From Desulfosoma sp. (lineage in GTDB: Bacteria; Desulfobacterota; Syntrophobacteria; Syntrophobacterales; DSM-9756), in the NCBI GenBank assembly GCA_037481875.1, contig JBBFKY010000003.1, positions 117,235 to 181,234 on the forward strand: DNA of 64,000 bases, given 5' to 3'. The notes beneath the pieces are model-generated. The model did no database searches. It was not told the origin of the DNA and worked only from the letters and a program-made list of their open reading frames with translations. Shown in pieces: positions 9,452 through 18,226 of this stretch. The number at the start of each line of letters is the position of its first letter. The stretch's first letter is position 1. A program made the translations under genes and the position numbers.

Positions 9452-10033
9452 CTAAGATTGCCCCAACATGCCTTTCTTCAGAGCGTCTGAGGCAGGCTTT
9501 TCACCGAGGAAAATGCCCCAGAGAGCCCGCATGAAATCGGCACCCGGCACAACGCCCTTTTCCTGTCCCTTGATCAAGACATGCGTTCCCACGCCGGGTT
9601 CGTACAGCAGCCGAATCTCTTCACCTTTCTGCAACGGCTCGGTGAAATAGCCCATAAAGGTGTCTATTCGGCTCTTGAGTGCTGCATCGGGATTGGGAGC
9701 CGTCTTTTCAAAGCCTTCCTTCCAGGTTTCTCCCAGTTTGGCGGCATCCACATTCTTGTACACGAAATGCATAATGATACCCTTGGGTTCGTCCGCCTGA
9801 ATGACGGCTTTGGCATCCGAGGATTTCTGTCTCAGGTACAAAGCTCCGTAGTAAACGTCCACGACCAGTTTTTGACGCAAACCGAACCCGTTGAGAAAAC
9901 AGGTCGTTTGGCCGATGGTGATTTGATTCGGAAAGCTCGGCACATCCGCAGCACTCAACGTGGCCGCCCCCAACAGCACGCACAAGAACCCCACAAGACC
10001 ATGAACTTTTCGCCCCCTCCGAACCTGACCCAT
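9452..10033 (-). CDS. Secreted chalcone-isomerase-like domain protein
   Basis: A 193-residue protein. The chosen ATG at 10033 has a strong AGGAGG site upstream and begins a clear signal peptide (VHGLVGFLCVLLGAATLSAA). The mature part matches bacterial chalcone-isomerase-like proteins: FLNGFGLRQKLVVDVYYGALYLRQ, then IIMHFVYKNVDAAKL and the C-terminal ALWGIFLGEKPASDALKKGMLG. These bacterial relatives are periplasmic proteins of unknown role, possibly lipid or fatty-acid binding; flavonoid chemistry is not implied. A longer frame to 10138 lacks a ribosome site. Confidence 0.82.
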   Translation of the reverse strand: MGQVRRGRKVHGLVGFLCVLLGAATLSAADVPSFPNQITIGQTTCFLNGFGLRQKLVVDVYYGALYLRQKSSDAKAVIQADEPKGIIMHFVYKNVDAAKLGETWKEGFEKTAPNPDAALKSRIDTFMGYFTEPLQKGEEIRLLYEPGVGTHVLIKGQEKGVVPGADFMRALWGIFLGEKPASDALKKGMLGQS

Positions 10034-10158
10034 TCTGTCACCCTCCTTTTTCTTTCCTTGATCCTTCGGGGCCGCTTTTTCGCGACCCCTCGTCCGTGCC
10101 AACAACCCCTCGACACCCGTGGGTTTCGGAAAAAACACATTGCAGGATCGCGAACCTT

Positions 10159-11613
10159 TCAGCTTTGCGGCATTTGCAGCACCACGTAAAAGGTTCGTTC
10201 ACCCCGTTTGATCAAAAGGAGCAAACTGCTCTTTTTTTCGACGCCTCTGATGGCCTGGTTGTAGTCCCTGAGATTCTGGATCTTTTTGCGGTTCACTTCC
10301 TTGATGAGATCTCCCGGCCGAAGTCTGGCTTCAGCCGCAGGACTGTCCGGTTCCACTTCCGTAATGATGACACCCCGCTCCGAAGCGTCCCACCCGAAAC
10401 GTTCGGCAAGTTCCTTGGTCATGTTCTGGACCGTGAGACCCCACACGTTTTCCACACTTTCAGGTTGTGCCGCAGCCGTTTCTTCATCGGGCATGGTCCC
10501 CAGGCTGATGGTCAAAACCTTCTTGGATCCATCACGAAGCAGGCCTATTTTCACGTTGGAATTGGGAGGTGTCGCCGCGACGCGTCGAGAAAGTTCATGG
10601 GCGTCCAGCACTTCTTCGCCGTTGAATTCCTGAATGATATCACCCACCTGAAGTCCACCCTTTTCGGCAGGACTGTCTTTGACCACATCGGAAACCAGAA
10701 CCCCTTTGGCCTCTTTAAGATTGAAGGATTCCGCTATTTCCGGCGTCACATCCTGAATCATGATTCCCAACCATCCACGTATCACCTTACCCGTTCGCAG
10801 CTGGGGTAAAAGGTCCTTAGCCACATTGATGGGAATGGCAAAACCGATCCCCTGCCCTCGAGCCACAATGGCCGTGTTGATACCCACCACTTCTCCGTGC
10901 ATGTTAAAAAGGGGTCCTCCGGAATTCCCCGGATTGATGGCGGCATCCGTTTGAAGAAAATCATCATAGGGCCCCGCGCCGATGATTCGGCCCTTGGCGC
11001 TGATAATGCCAACCGTGACCGTATGGCCCAATCCAAAGGGATTTCCCACGGCCATGACCCAGTCCCCGACACGCAAGGCAGAAGAGTCCCCCAAAACGGC
11101 GGGCTTGGGAAAATTCTTGTCGGGTTCCGTCTGAATAAGAGCCAGATCGGTCTTCGGATCCCGGCCCACGACCTTGGCGGCATATTCTTTGCCGTTTTGC
11201 AGCTTGATCCGGATTTCCGTCGCCTTTTCCACCACGTGGTTGTTGGTCAAAATGAGCCCTGAAGCGTCGATGACCACACCGGATCCCAGGGAATTGGTCT
11301 TCATGGAGCCTTTGGGCATGTCTCCGAAAAACCGCTTAAAGAACTCATCACCAAAAAATTCACGAAAAGGAGAATTAGGTTCCATAAACGGTTGCAAAGG
11401 ATGCCCCTTGATCACCTGAGTGGTGGAAATATTGACCACCGAGTCCTTGACTTTGTCCGCCAAGTCCGCAAAAGAAGGTGGAAGGTTCGAGCCGAAAAGG
11501 CTCGTGGCGGCGAAGGCTCCCTGAAGGAATCCCGCCGATGTGAGCATCACAACGGGAGTCAGAACTGCAATCATCCACGAAAAAACCATGAGACGCCTTG
11601 TTTTATGAAACAT
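10159..11613 (-). CDS. Periplasmic serine protease, HtrA/DegP (Do) family
   Basis: Envelope quality-control protease/chaperone, 484 residues from the ATG at 11613, which has AAGGAG at good spacing. It has a signal peptide (MIAVLTPVVMLTSAGFLQGAFA), a trypsin-like domain with triad His126 (LTNNHVV), Asp156 (TDLALIQ) and Ser231 (GNSGGP), then two PDZ domains (GVLVSDVVKDSPAEKGGLQVGD and GVIITEVEPDSPAAEARLRPGD). All catalytic residues are present. An upstream in-frame start at 11655 adds 14 residues without a better ribosome site. Confidence 0.94.
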   Translation of the reverse strand: MFHKTRRLMVFSWMIAVLTPVVMLTSAGFLQGAFAATSLFGSNLPPSFADLADKVKDSVVNISTTQVIKGHPLQPFMEPNSPFREFFGDEFFKRFFGDMPKGSMKTNSLGSGVVIDASGLILTNNHVVEKATEIRIKLQNGKEYAAKVVGRDPKTDLALIQTEPDKNFPKPAVLGDSSALRVGDWVMAVGNPFGLGHTVTVGIISAKGRIIGAGPYDDFLQTDAAINPGNSGGPLFNMHGEVVGINTAIVARGQGIGFAIPINVAKDLLPQLRTGKVIRGWLGIMIQDVTPEIAESFNLKEAKGVLVSDVVKDSPAEKGGLQVGDIIQEFNGEEVLDAHELSRRVAATPPNSNVKIGLLRDGSKKVLTISLGTMPDEETAAAQPESVENVWGLTVQNMTKELAERFGWDASERGVIITEVEPDSPAAEARLRPGDLIKEVNRKKIQNLRDYNQAIRGVEKKSSLLLLIKRGERTFYVVLQMPQS

Positions 11614-11749
11614 GCTGCAAGCTCCTTTCTTTCGAGCAGAATTTCCTGCACCCACATCTTTTCAGCCGTGCCCAAAATTTGGTATACACCATAAACCAAG
11701 CCCAAGAAAAATCAAGAACGAGGCACGGCAAGGAGGTAACAAAACCCCG

Positions 11750-12079
11750 ATGCAATCGATGACGTTGGTTGACGCATGTCGCTACAGCACCCAGATTTTG
11801 CAAAGGAATCCCGAACTGGCGGCCATTTATCGAGACGCCGTTCGTCGCTACGGGGAAGGCGAGCTTTTGCTCTCTTTAATGAACCTTATCGCTCAGGCCT
11901 ATGAAGATGGAAAACTGGAAGAAGATGTTTTCAAAAACCCGCATAGTCTTTTAAGTTTCTGTTGCGGGGCTTGGATTCAATTCCTTCTTGTGGAAGTGGC
12001 CGGCATCAAAAAAGCCGATCTCCATGCTGTAGCTCGAAAAATCTTTAAGGAAACCCACAGCAACCGCTCCCTCCATTGA
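11750..12079 (+). CDS. Hypothetical protein (109 aa)
   Basis: Small, mostly helical, soluble-looking protein read divergently from htrA. The ATG at 11750 follows an AAGGAGG site by 11 bases. It begins MQSMTLVDACRYSTQILQRNPEL and contains a CCGAWIQF segment near the C-terminal third. The stop lies one base from the end of the convergent SpoT-like gene. I recognise no family. An in-frame reading starting at 11612 would run through the htrA promoter region and is rejected. Confidence 0.7.
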   Translation: MQSMTLVDACRYSTQILQRNPELAAIYRDAVRRYGEGELLLSLMNLIAQAYEDGKLEEDVFKNPHSLLSFCCGAWIQFLLVEVAGIKKADLHAVARKIFKETHSNRSLH

Positions 12080-12080
12080 A

Positions 12081-14267
12081 TCAGTCCCCCAGGTCCAAGG
12101 CGGCGTCCAGGGATCCGTATTTATCCACAATGACGGTTCCGGGCTGAAAACAGCCGAAGAGCCGCCGAGCATCTTCAAAACCGCCCAAGAGCACCTGAAA
12201 CGACGCCCATTGGGGAAGGTCTTTCCGAAACTGCCCTTCCAGACGCCTCACCTCGATCCAGGACGGAATCTTTCCCAAAAGCGGCAATAAAGCCTGTTGA
12301 TCCCCGGCTGTCACCTTCACCCACATGGCCACAGGGCTTTCCCAGGGAGGATTTTCAGCCCACTGCACATCCAGCAGCTTGTGAGGGGGCAACCCGTGGC
12401 GTTCCGTCACATCGCTGCACCGGGCCCGATGAAAGGTGATCCCTCGTTCACTAAGCGTCGCCAGCACATGACTTTCTCCTGGATACGGATGACAACAGCC
12501 TGCAAACTTGTGCACCGCAGGATCTAAACCACTGACTTTCAGCACCTTCCGTTCATGACCCTGGTCTTCTTCTGCACGAAGCCTAAGTTTTCCCATGTTC
12601 TTTTTAGGAACATCCTGTAGGTAATAAAGAAAGGCCTTGGGGGAAATAAGATCCTGGCCGATCATGACAAAAAGATCTTCCAGTGATTTGACATTGAGCA
12701 CTTCCAAAATAAGGGGCACTTCCTCACGTTCCAGGGTCTCTTGCGGCAATCCATGTTGTGCCAGTTCCTGCATCAAAAGATCTTTTCCGACGTCATGAGC
12801 ACAGAGTCGACGGCGTCGTGCCATTTCTTTTGCAATGGCATTGCGAGCCTTTGGAGTCATACACAGGCGTTCCAAATCGGGATCAAAGCGTACCGGTGTT
12901 TCCGACTTGATCACCCGTACTGTGTCTCCGTCTTTGAGCCGATGGGTCGGTGGAACCCGCCTCCCTCCAATGACGGCTCCGATACAGTGATTGCCTAAAT
13001 CCGAGTGAATCTTGAAAGCAAAGTCCAGAACGATACTTCCCACAGGGAACGTATGAGCGTCACCGTGCGGTGTGTAAACTGTCACTTCCTCGGCTTCCGA
13101 CAATTGAATCAAGGTACGGCGCTGAGGCGGCGGACCTCCGTATTCGCCCACACTTCGCAAGAACTCGCTCACTTCCTTGAGGTAGGCTTCCGTAATCCTT
13201 TCTGGATGGTTCCATTGGCTCAAGACCCCATGGGTAGCCCATTCGTCCATCGAGGCCGTACGCACCTTGACCAGGTAATTTTCCCCTTTGTGGTGAATCC
13301 GCGTATGCAGACTCATATAGCCGTTATTCTTTGGATTCGCAATAAAATCCCGTAGGCTTCTCGGTATGGGAGTTACAGTGGAATTTACCACACCCAAAGC
13401 ACAATAACAGGCATCCACATCGTTGGCAGTCAGCACCACCGTAAAGTCCACACGGTTTTCCGCGTTGGCCAATCTCAGGGTTCCTTTCGCCGCATCATAA
13501 TAGGTACCCAAGCCTTTGACTCGACTGCGAATGACGACGTCCATGTTTCGACGCGCAAAGGCTTCCCGCAGGCGTTCGGTAATTTCCGTCACACCGGCAT
13601 GGGCATAGAGCGAACGAAGGGTGTTAAGAATTTTTTTGCTTTTTTTCGGATACAGATAAGAAAGGGAAAGATGGTAGAGTTCGCGTTTGAGTGGAAAAAT
13701 GTTGAGTTTAGCGGCCAGGGGCGCGTATATTTCCACGGTTTCCTGAGCGATGCGTTGTTGTTTTGGCTTGGGAAGATAGTGCAGAGTGCGCAGGTTATGC
13801 AACCGATCCGCAAGTTTGATGACTAATACCCCCAAGCGCTGGCTGGCGGTCTGCAGAATCTTGCTGTGGGTCAAGTCCTTGAGGACCGCACGGTCCTGGT
13901 GGAGCCTGGTCATTTTGGTGCAGCCTTCCACCAGGTCGGCCACCACGGTTCCAAAGGCACTTTCAATAACTTCATAGTCAATGCGTGGAACGTCTTCAAT
14001 CACATCGTGAAGAATGGCCGCGGCCAGCATTTCCGGGTCTCGAATTCCCATCTCCTTGGCCAAAATGTAAGCCACCGCACAGGGATGGCTGATGTAAGGC
14101 GCCCCGGATTTTCGTATCTGCCCTTCATGCAAATCCTGCGCGTAGTCCAAGGCACGGTAAAACAACGCATTGCCTGGTTGCTGCGGCGGCAGAAGTTCTT
14201 CCATGCGCAGCCGGTACACGCTCAAATCAAATTGTCCAGGTTCTTCCGAGAGCAGTTGCTGAAACAA
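12081..14267 (-). CDS. RelA/SpoT-family protein, hydrolase intact, synthetase apparently degenerate
   Basis: A 728-residue protein with the layout HD hydrolase, synthetase-like region, TGS, cysteine/zinc-finger and ACT-like domains. The HD part keeps His61 (ISHP), His87-Asp88 (ILHDVIED) and Asp154 (KLADRLHNLRT). The synthetase-like part keeps NPKNNGYMSLHT, but the catalytic Glu of the EVQIRT motif is replaced (YLVKVRT, Leu332), the RVIV-type strand reads VDFTVVLT, and the closing AExGxAxHW motif reads ATHGVLSQW. TGS (EVTVYTPHGDAHTFPVG) and GCCHPYPGE are clear. I infer a (p)ppGpp hydrolase without synthetase. The start is a TTG at 14267 preceded by AAAGGGG; an internal ATG at 14204 is possible. 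Confidence 0.88.
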   Translation of the reverse strand: MFQQLLSEEPGQFDLSVYRLRMEELLPPQQPGNALFYRALDYAQDLHEGQIRKSGAPYISHPCAVAYILAKEMGIRDPEMLAAAILHDVIEDVPRIDYEVIESAFGTVVADLVEGCTKMTRLHQDRAVLKDLTHSKILQTASQRLGVLVIKLADRLHNLRTLHYLPKPKQQRIAQETVEIYAPLAAKLNIFPLKRELYHLSLSYLYPKKSKKILNTLRSLYAHAGVTEITERLREAFARRNMDVVIRSRVKGLGTYYDAAKGTLRLANAENRVDFTVVLTANDVDACYCALGVVNSTVTPIPRSLRDFIANPKNNGYMSLHTRIHHKGENYLVKVRTASMDEWATHGVLSQWNHPERITEAYLKEVSEFLRSVGEYGGPPPQRRTLIQLSEAEEVTVYTPHGDAHTFPVGSIVLDFAFKIHSDLGNHCIGAVIGGRRVPPTHRLKDGDTVRVIKSETPVRFDPDLERLCMTPKARNAIAKEMARRRRLCAHDVGKDLLMQELAQHGLPQETLEREEVPLILEVLNVKSLEDLFVMIGQDLISPKAFLYYLQDVPKKNMGKLRLRAEEDQGHERKVLKVSGLDPAVHKFAGCCHPYPGESHVLATLSERGITFHRARCSDVTERHGLPPHKLLDVQWAENPPWESPVAMWVKVTAGDQQALLPLLGKIPSWIEVRRLEGQFRKDLPQWASFQVLLGGFEDARRLFGCFQPGTVIVDKYGSLDAALDLGD

Positions 14268-14454
14268 AGTCCATCCCCTTTGTGATCATTCAGCGGCTGC
14301 CTCATCAAGGTTGCCGTGGTTTCAAATATACTCGATCTTTTGCGACACGCACAGTTGGAAACGGAAAAAGAAACCCATCAAAGGCGTTCGTGCCTGCCGC
14401 CTTGTTTGGGCCTTGACTTGGAGGAAACATTCCATTAGGTTTTCGGCACTGCGT

Positions 14455-14528
14455 TGGGGGATCGTCTAGCGGCAGGACGGCGGACTCTGGATCCGCTAGC
14501 CTAGGTTCGAATCCTAGTCCCCCAGCCA
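14455..14528 (+). tRNA. tRNA-Gln (anticodon CTG)
   Basis: Cloverleaf read directly: acceptor TGGGGGA pairs with TCCCCCA, anticodon stem GCGGA/TCCGC encloses loop CTCTGGA with anticodon CTG, T-arm CTAGG-TTCGAAT-CCTAG, discriminator G and an encoded CCA end (14526-14528). It lies 8 bases before the next tRNA, so the two are probably one transcript. Confidence 0.96.
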
Positions 14529-14536
14529 TTTTTTTT

Positions 14537-14612
14537 GGTCCCATCGTCTAGTGGCCTAGGATACTGGCCTCTCACGCCAGAGACACGGGTTCGAATCCCG
14601 TTGGGACTACCA
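14537..14612 (+). tRNA. tRNA-Glu (anticodon CTC)
   Basis: Acceptor GGTCCCA pairs with TGGGACT (first pair G-T), anticodon stem CTGGC/GCCAG encloses loop CTCTCAC with anticodon CTC, T-arm ACGGG-TTCGAAT-CCCGT, discriminator A and encoded CCA (14610-14612). An eight-base spacer ending in T residues separates it from tRNA-Gln. Confidence 0.96.
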
Positions 14613-14631
14613 CAAATCCTGCCCGGAATCC

Positions 14632-15792
14632 TTATACCAAGACATCCTGAAAAGTCCCTCGACGTAAAACGTCGCCCAAATCTCTGGCATGTACCTGGAG
14701 ACGCTTTAAAACCAAGGGACCTTCGTCGACGTCCACCACGAGATCTTCCTGAAGCAGGGAACCGACGGCTTCCCAATCCGAAGCATCAAAAGCTTGAAGC
14801 AGGCTCAGGATGTCACGAGCTGTCAGGGGTTCATAAGTGGAAGCCCCGTCGGTCCATCCCCGAAGAAAGCCGCGAACAACGGGCTCAAGCCATTGGGCTG
14901 AAGCCCACACCAGATCTTCGGTACCTCGGTGGCGATCCACACGCATGCGAAAGGTCAACACGAAAAAGAAAGCGGCCAACGCGGAAAAGCGCTCATGAAA
15001 CAGGGGACCAGACGGCATCAGCACGGCTCGGTTTCGAGCGGAAATAAGGCGTACGGAGAGTCCCCGGTCATCCACGGCAACCACGAAATCACCTGCTGCA
15101 TGGTGCCAGGGATAAATCTGAAAAAAATCTTTTCGGTCAAGAGCCAGGGTCAGAAGGTACGAGGCCTGTTCCATGAGCTCAGCCGTCTGGGTTGAAGAAA
15201 GAACTGTTCCCGAAGAAGATTCGTCCCAGACTCGAATGGTTGCAGCCGTTCCATCGTCTCCTTTTTCCATGTGCCACTCGTAAAACCCTTCAAACCACGT
15301 GGCCAGAAAAAACCCAAAAGGCCATATTGCCGCCTGGTCATCGTGCCACACCCCTTGCCCCACATAGAGGCATCGAGGCACATATGGCGCAACGGGTGTG
15401 TTCGCCAACCATTGCAAGGTTTTCCATTCTCGTTCGAGAGCCTTCTGCCTTTGAGGATGCATGGCCGAATTCATCACGAACGCATAGATTTGATCATTCG
15501 CCTGCACCTCGATTTTGGCCACATGATACAAGGCTCCATGCTTGACGCTGTCAATACGGACTCGGGAAATTCCCTTGGAAGTCCAACTCGTTCCCGTAAG
15601 GGTTTCCAGGCTTTCACAAAGAGGTTTCCAGCCGTTCTTCTGTAAAGCCTCTCGAAGCGCCTCAAAGTACTGTGTGTAATTCATGGACGGTGCATCAGAG
15701 GTCAAACCTGTGGGAAGCGGACACTTAAGCGCCTCTGAGTCAGCAGGGATTCCATTGATGCAAAAGATGACCGTCGAAGTCGCCCCTGTCAT
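14632..15792 (-). CDS. Hypothetical protein, possible kinase-like fold
   Basis: A 386-residue soluble protein. The ATG at 15792 is chosen because GAGGAG lies 5 bases upstream; a frame to 15852 and an internal ATG at 15684 are weaker. Visible stretches include VAPYVPRCLYVGQGVW and FGFFLATWFEGFYEW, which loosely resemble the hinge region of aminoglycoside-phosphotransferase-like kinases, but I cannot find a clear HxD catalytic loop. It is therefore best left as unknown. It ends 19 bases beyond the tRNA-Glu gene on the opposite strand. Confidence 0.72.
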   Translation of the reverse strand: MTGATSTVIFCINGIPADSEALKCPLPTGLTSDAPSMNYTQYFEALREALQKNGWKPLCESLETLTGTSWTSKGISRVRIDSVKHGALYHVAKIEVQANDQIYAFVMNSAMHPQRQKALEREWKTLQWLANTPVAPYVPRCLYVGQGVWHDDQAAIWPFGFFLATWFEGFYEWHMEKGDDGTAATIRVWDESSSGTVLSSTQTAELMEQASYLLTLALDRKDFFQIYPWHHAAGDFVVAVDDRGLSVRLISARNRAVLMPSGPLFHERFSALAAFFFVLTFRMRVDRHRGTEDLVWASAQWLEPVVRGFLRGWTDGASTYEPLTARDILSLLQAFDASDWEAVGSLLQEDLVVDVDEGPLVLKRLQVHARDLGDVLRRGTFQDVLV

Positions 15793-15938
15793 GAGGGCTC
15801 CTCGGAAGGCGGTTTGGTGGGCTCTTCTTTTTCTGAACCCACCGCCGGACATGGAGCAGGCTTAAAGGGAAAAGCGCTGGTTTTCTCGGTGAGCACTTTT
15901 GTGGCATCCAGCCACCAGTCGGCAAACCCGCATCCCAG

Positions 15939-16073
15939 TCAATGCCTCGAGCGACTCAGGCACCCCTGTAAAGCCTCTTCCAGCTCCTGAACACGTCGGC
16001 GCAAAAAGTCGAGTTCTTCTTCCAAAATACGAATGGTTTCCTGATACCGCGACTCCATGTCTTTGTCTTTCAT
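15939..16073 (-). CDS. Very small coiled-coil protein (44 aa)
   Basis: A 44-residue product, MKDKDMESRYQETIRILEEE and onward, ending LQGCLSRSRH. It has near-perfect heptad spacing of Ile/Leu/Phe/Val, so it should form a short coiled coil like SlyX-type proteins, though I do not claim homology. The ATG is preceded by AAGGAACGGCTC, a fair ribosome site. It lies 32 bases downstream of a same-strand gene and is probably part of its transcript. Confidence 0.55.
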   Translation of the reverse strand: MKDKDMESRYQETIRILEEELDFLRRRVQELEEALQGCLSRSRH

Positions 16074-16105
16074 GAGCCGTTCCTTAAAAGGAAAGACACC
16101 TTTTG

Positions 16106-16432
16106 TCAGGTCAAACCGTGCTCTTCAAAAAGCTTTTGAAGGAAACGGGCCTCCTTGCCCTTTTGCTCGCAGGGATCATCGCCGTTCCGGCTGACTTCCT
16201 CCACATGAAACACACAGTCCATCAGGATTTCATAAGGCGTCACCGTGGTGTGACTCCTCAAGAAACCGTTCCCATTGGGCTGATATACATGAAGAAAAAG
16301 ACTTTTGCGCTGTCGCATTGCTTCCTGAAGTTTAGCTTGAAAGCAGTCCCGATCCATGTCCGTATAGATCCGAATGCAGCATTTTGTGCGCTTGAAAATG
16401 ATATAGACGCGGCTCATCACAGAAACTTCCAT
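16106..16432 (-). CDS. Hypothetical protein (108 aa)
   Basis: Soluble alpha/beta-looking protein beginning MEVSVMSRVYIIFKRTKCCI. The start at 16432 follows GAGGGAG by six bases, better than the upstream ATG at 16504, which lacks a ribosome site and overlaps the previous gene. It contains a TPYEILMDCVFHVEEVSR segment and a charged C-terminus. No family recognised. It follows the DUF169 gene on the same strand, suggesting co-transcription. Confidence 0.62.
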   Translation of the reverse strand: MEVSVMSRVYIIFKRTKCCIRIYTDMDRDCFQAKLQEAMRQRKSLFLHVYQPNGNGFLRSHTTVTPYEILMDCVFHVEEVSRNGDDPCEQKGKEARFLQKLFEEHGLT

Positions 16433-16497
16433 TAGCACTCCCTCACGAAACCGGACATATTCGGCCCCAACCTTCCTCGGTGTAAGAGGCTTCCTCG

Positions 16498-17343
16498 CTA
16501 GCATGCGTTATTTTTTTTGGCAACCATTAATCGGTCGCGCAGCTGGCTCCATACCGATCGGTCCGCAAAACTTCCCGAAACGTTCTCTTCAAGTTCCAGG
16601 AAGAGCTTCCATGGAGCGGCAAAAGTGAACACATGGTCCCCCATGGTTTTGCATACATGGAGGCGAGCGGAAAGATCCATCTGCCCAATGACACCCCGGG
16701 GCTTTTCCCTTTGTCCTTCGCTGTAAGCATAAATCCCGATGCTTTGGCAACCCGCCGCAAAGGGAACGATCACATTCTCATTGCCTTCCCGACCATAATT
16801 GGTGAGGACCACCAGGGCTGCCAATTGATGCGGTTCAACCCAAAACACCACCACCTGAGGCGGGTTTTGTGTGGCATCCACGGCCTTAAGGGGTTGAAAG
16901 ACCACGTAGCGTGACGGAATATCCATGATGGGAAGATCTTGTATGAAACGTTCCACCAGGTGAGGGTCCTTGAGGTAACCTTCGCCGTCTCGAAAATCTT
17001 CGACAAAGGATCCACCTTCGGAAGCTTCCATTTTTTCACAAAGGGCGCGTCCCTGATCCCAATGCCTGTTTCCGATGGACAAGAAATAGTGAAAACATGC
17101 CTCGCCGCCCGGAAAGACCTTATATTGGTTGCCAAAACCCAAACCAACACCGCCGCCCCAGCAACCGTAGGATTCTCGATCGAACACGGCCGGTTTTCCT
17201 CGGGAAGCTCCCGCGAGCATCCACATGACACAACCCCATTTGCCCGGACGAAACATGGAAGCCCCTTCCGGTTTTTCTTCGGTCCAAAGAACAGACACAG
17301 GTTCATGCCTCATGGCTAAAGCCTCCGCCACCTTGCTTTTCAT
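16498..17343 (-). CDS. DUF169 family protein
   Basis: A 281-residue protein of the DUF169 family, which is abundant in anaerobes and has no settled function. Characteristic features are the early EALAMRHEPVSVLWTEEKPEGA, the Gly-rich CWGGGVGLGFGN, FPGGEACFHYFLS and the later VVVFWVEPHQLAALVVLTNYG and AGCQSIGIYAY. The ATG at 17343 is supported by GGAGGAGGGACCC upstream; a GTG at 17356 is in frame but is part of that ribosome site. Cysteines near the conserved glycine segments could bind metal, but this is speculative. Confidence 0.85.
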   Translation of the reverse strand: MKSKVAEALAMRHEPVSVLWTEEKPEGASMFRPGKWGCVMWMLAGASRGKPAVFDRESYGCWGGGVGLGFGNQYKVFPGGEACFHYFLSIGNRHWDQGRALCEKMEASEGGSFVEDFRDGEGYLKDPHLVERFIQDLPIMDIPSRYVVFQPLKAVDATQNPPQVVVFWVEPHQLAALVVLTNYGREGNENVIVPFAAGCQSIGIYAYSEGQREKPRGVIGQMDLSARLHVCKTMGDHVFTFAAPWKLFLELEENVSGSFADRSVWSQLRDRLMVAKKNNAC

Positions 17344-17573
17344 GGGTCCCTCCTCCACTCTGATTCATGTCATTTAGTGGTCCTTCATAAAAATCCCTGA
17401 AAAAACAGGCTTTGCTCACTCAGCACTGACGCATCTCAGCCTATTTTTCCTAAACTTTACAGGAACACCATCCTTTGGCACTATTTAACCCGTGAAAGCT
17501 TGACAATTGGAAATCCCCATCGATCGGACCGAGGGCATGGATCCTCATTGCACGCAACCGAAAGCGGACATCT

Positions 17574-18188
17574 TTGGACGGTTACCTGTCTTTTCAAGAG
17601 CTCAAAGTTCATGAAGTTTCCGGACGCGACTATGTGATTGAGTGGCGCACAGGGCGATCCGGCCTTACACTTATGGCCCTTCACGGCGGCGGCATTGAAC
17701 CGGGAACTTCCGAAGTGGCTCGAGCCGTCTCCAAGGGTGTCCATGCTTTCTATCATTTCGACGGGCTCAAAAGAAAGAACAACGGCGTGCTTCACATTAC
17801 GAGTTCACGATTTGACGAACCTGTGGCCTTGTCCCTTGCCGCCCAATCCTGGAAAGTGATCACCGTGCACGGGTGCACCAATGGAGGGGCTGATCTTTTT
17901 GTGGGCGGGCTGGACATTGAACTTCGATCCCGGTGCCGAGAAGTGCTGTACCAGGCAGGATTTTCCATAGGAAATCATCCTGTTTTTCAAGGGTTGCAGC
18001 CGGAAAACATGTGCAATCGAGGCCGAGCCGGTTGCGGGCTGCAGTTGGAGTTGTCATTGAATCTGCGCCGTCGGCTTTTTGTGAGCCTCAACCGATGGGG
18101 ACGTCGATACCCAACACCGATCTTTCATGACCTGGTGCATGCTTTGCGCCAAGTGCTCGCCATGGAGACCGTTCCTCGAGGCTTTTGA
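17574..18188 (+). CDS. Poly-gamma-glutamate hydrolase-like zinc protein (DUF867/PghP family)
   Basis: A 204-residue protein matching phage and Bacillus poly-gamma-glutamate hydrolases, zinc-dependent amidases related to carboxypeptidases. It keeps the zinc motif HGGGIE (His37, Glu42), LHITSSRFDEP near 73-83 and VHGCTNGG (His99). The product is probably cytoplasmic, since I see no signal peptide. The start is uncertain: only a TTG at 17574 with a poor ribosome site precedes the conserved region. Genes of this family are often phage-borne, but no phage genes are near. Confidence 0.78.
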   Translation: MDGYLSFQELKVHEVSGRDYVIEWRTGRSGLTLMALHGGGIEPGTSEVARAVSKGVHAFYHFDGLKRKNNGVLHITSSRFDEPVALSLAAQSWKVITVHGCTNGGADLFVGGLDIELRSRCREVLYQAGFSIGNHPVFQGLQPENMCNRGRAGCGLQLELSLNLRRRLFVSLNRWGRRYPTPIFHDLVHALRQVLAMETVPRGF

Positions 18189-18226
18189 ACACCAAAAGCC
18201 ACCATGCCTTGTGGAGTTGCTGAAAA

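Noticed and set aside
14305-14776. Minus-strand readings containing GLGFEPRLADPESAVLPLDDPP and SPNGIRTRVSGVRGQYPRPLDDG
   Set aside because: These are antisense readings of the tRNA-Gln and tRNA-Glu genes, a well-known source of false protein predictions.
17574-18188. Prophage remnant around the poly-gamma-glutamate hydrolase-like gene
   Set aside because: No integrase, capsid, tail or lysis genes and no att-like repeats are nearby; one phage-associated family is not enough.
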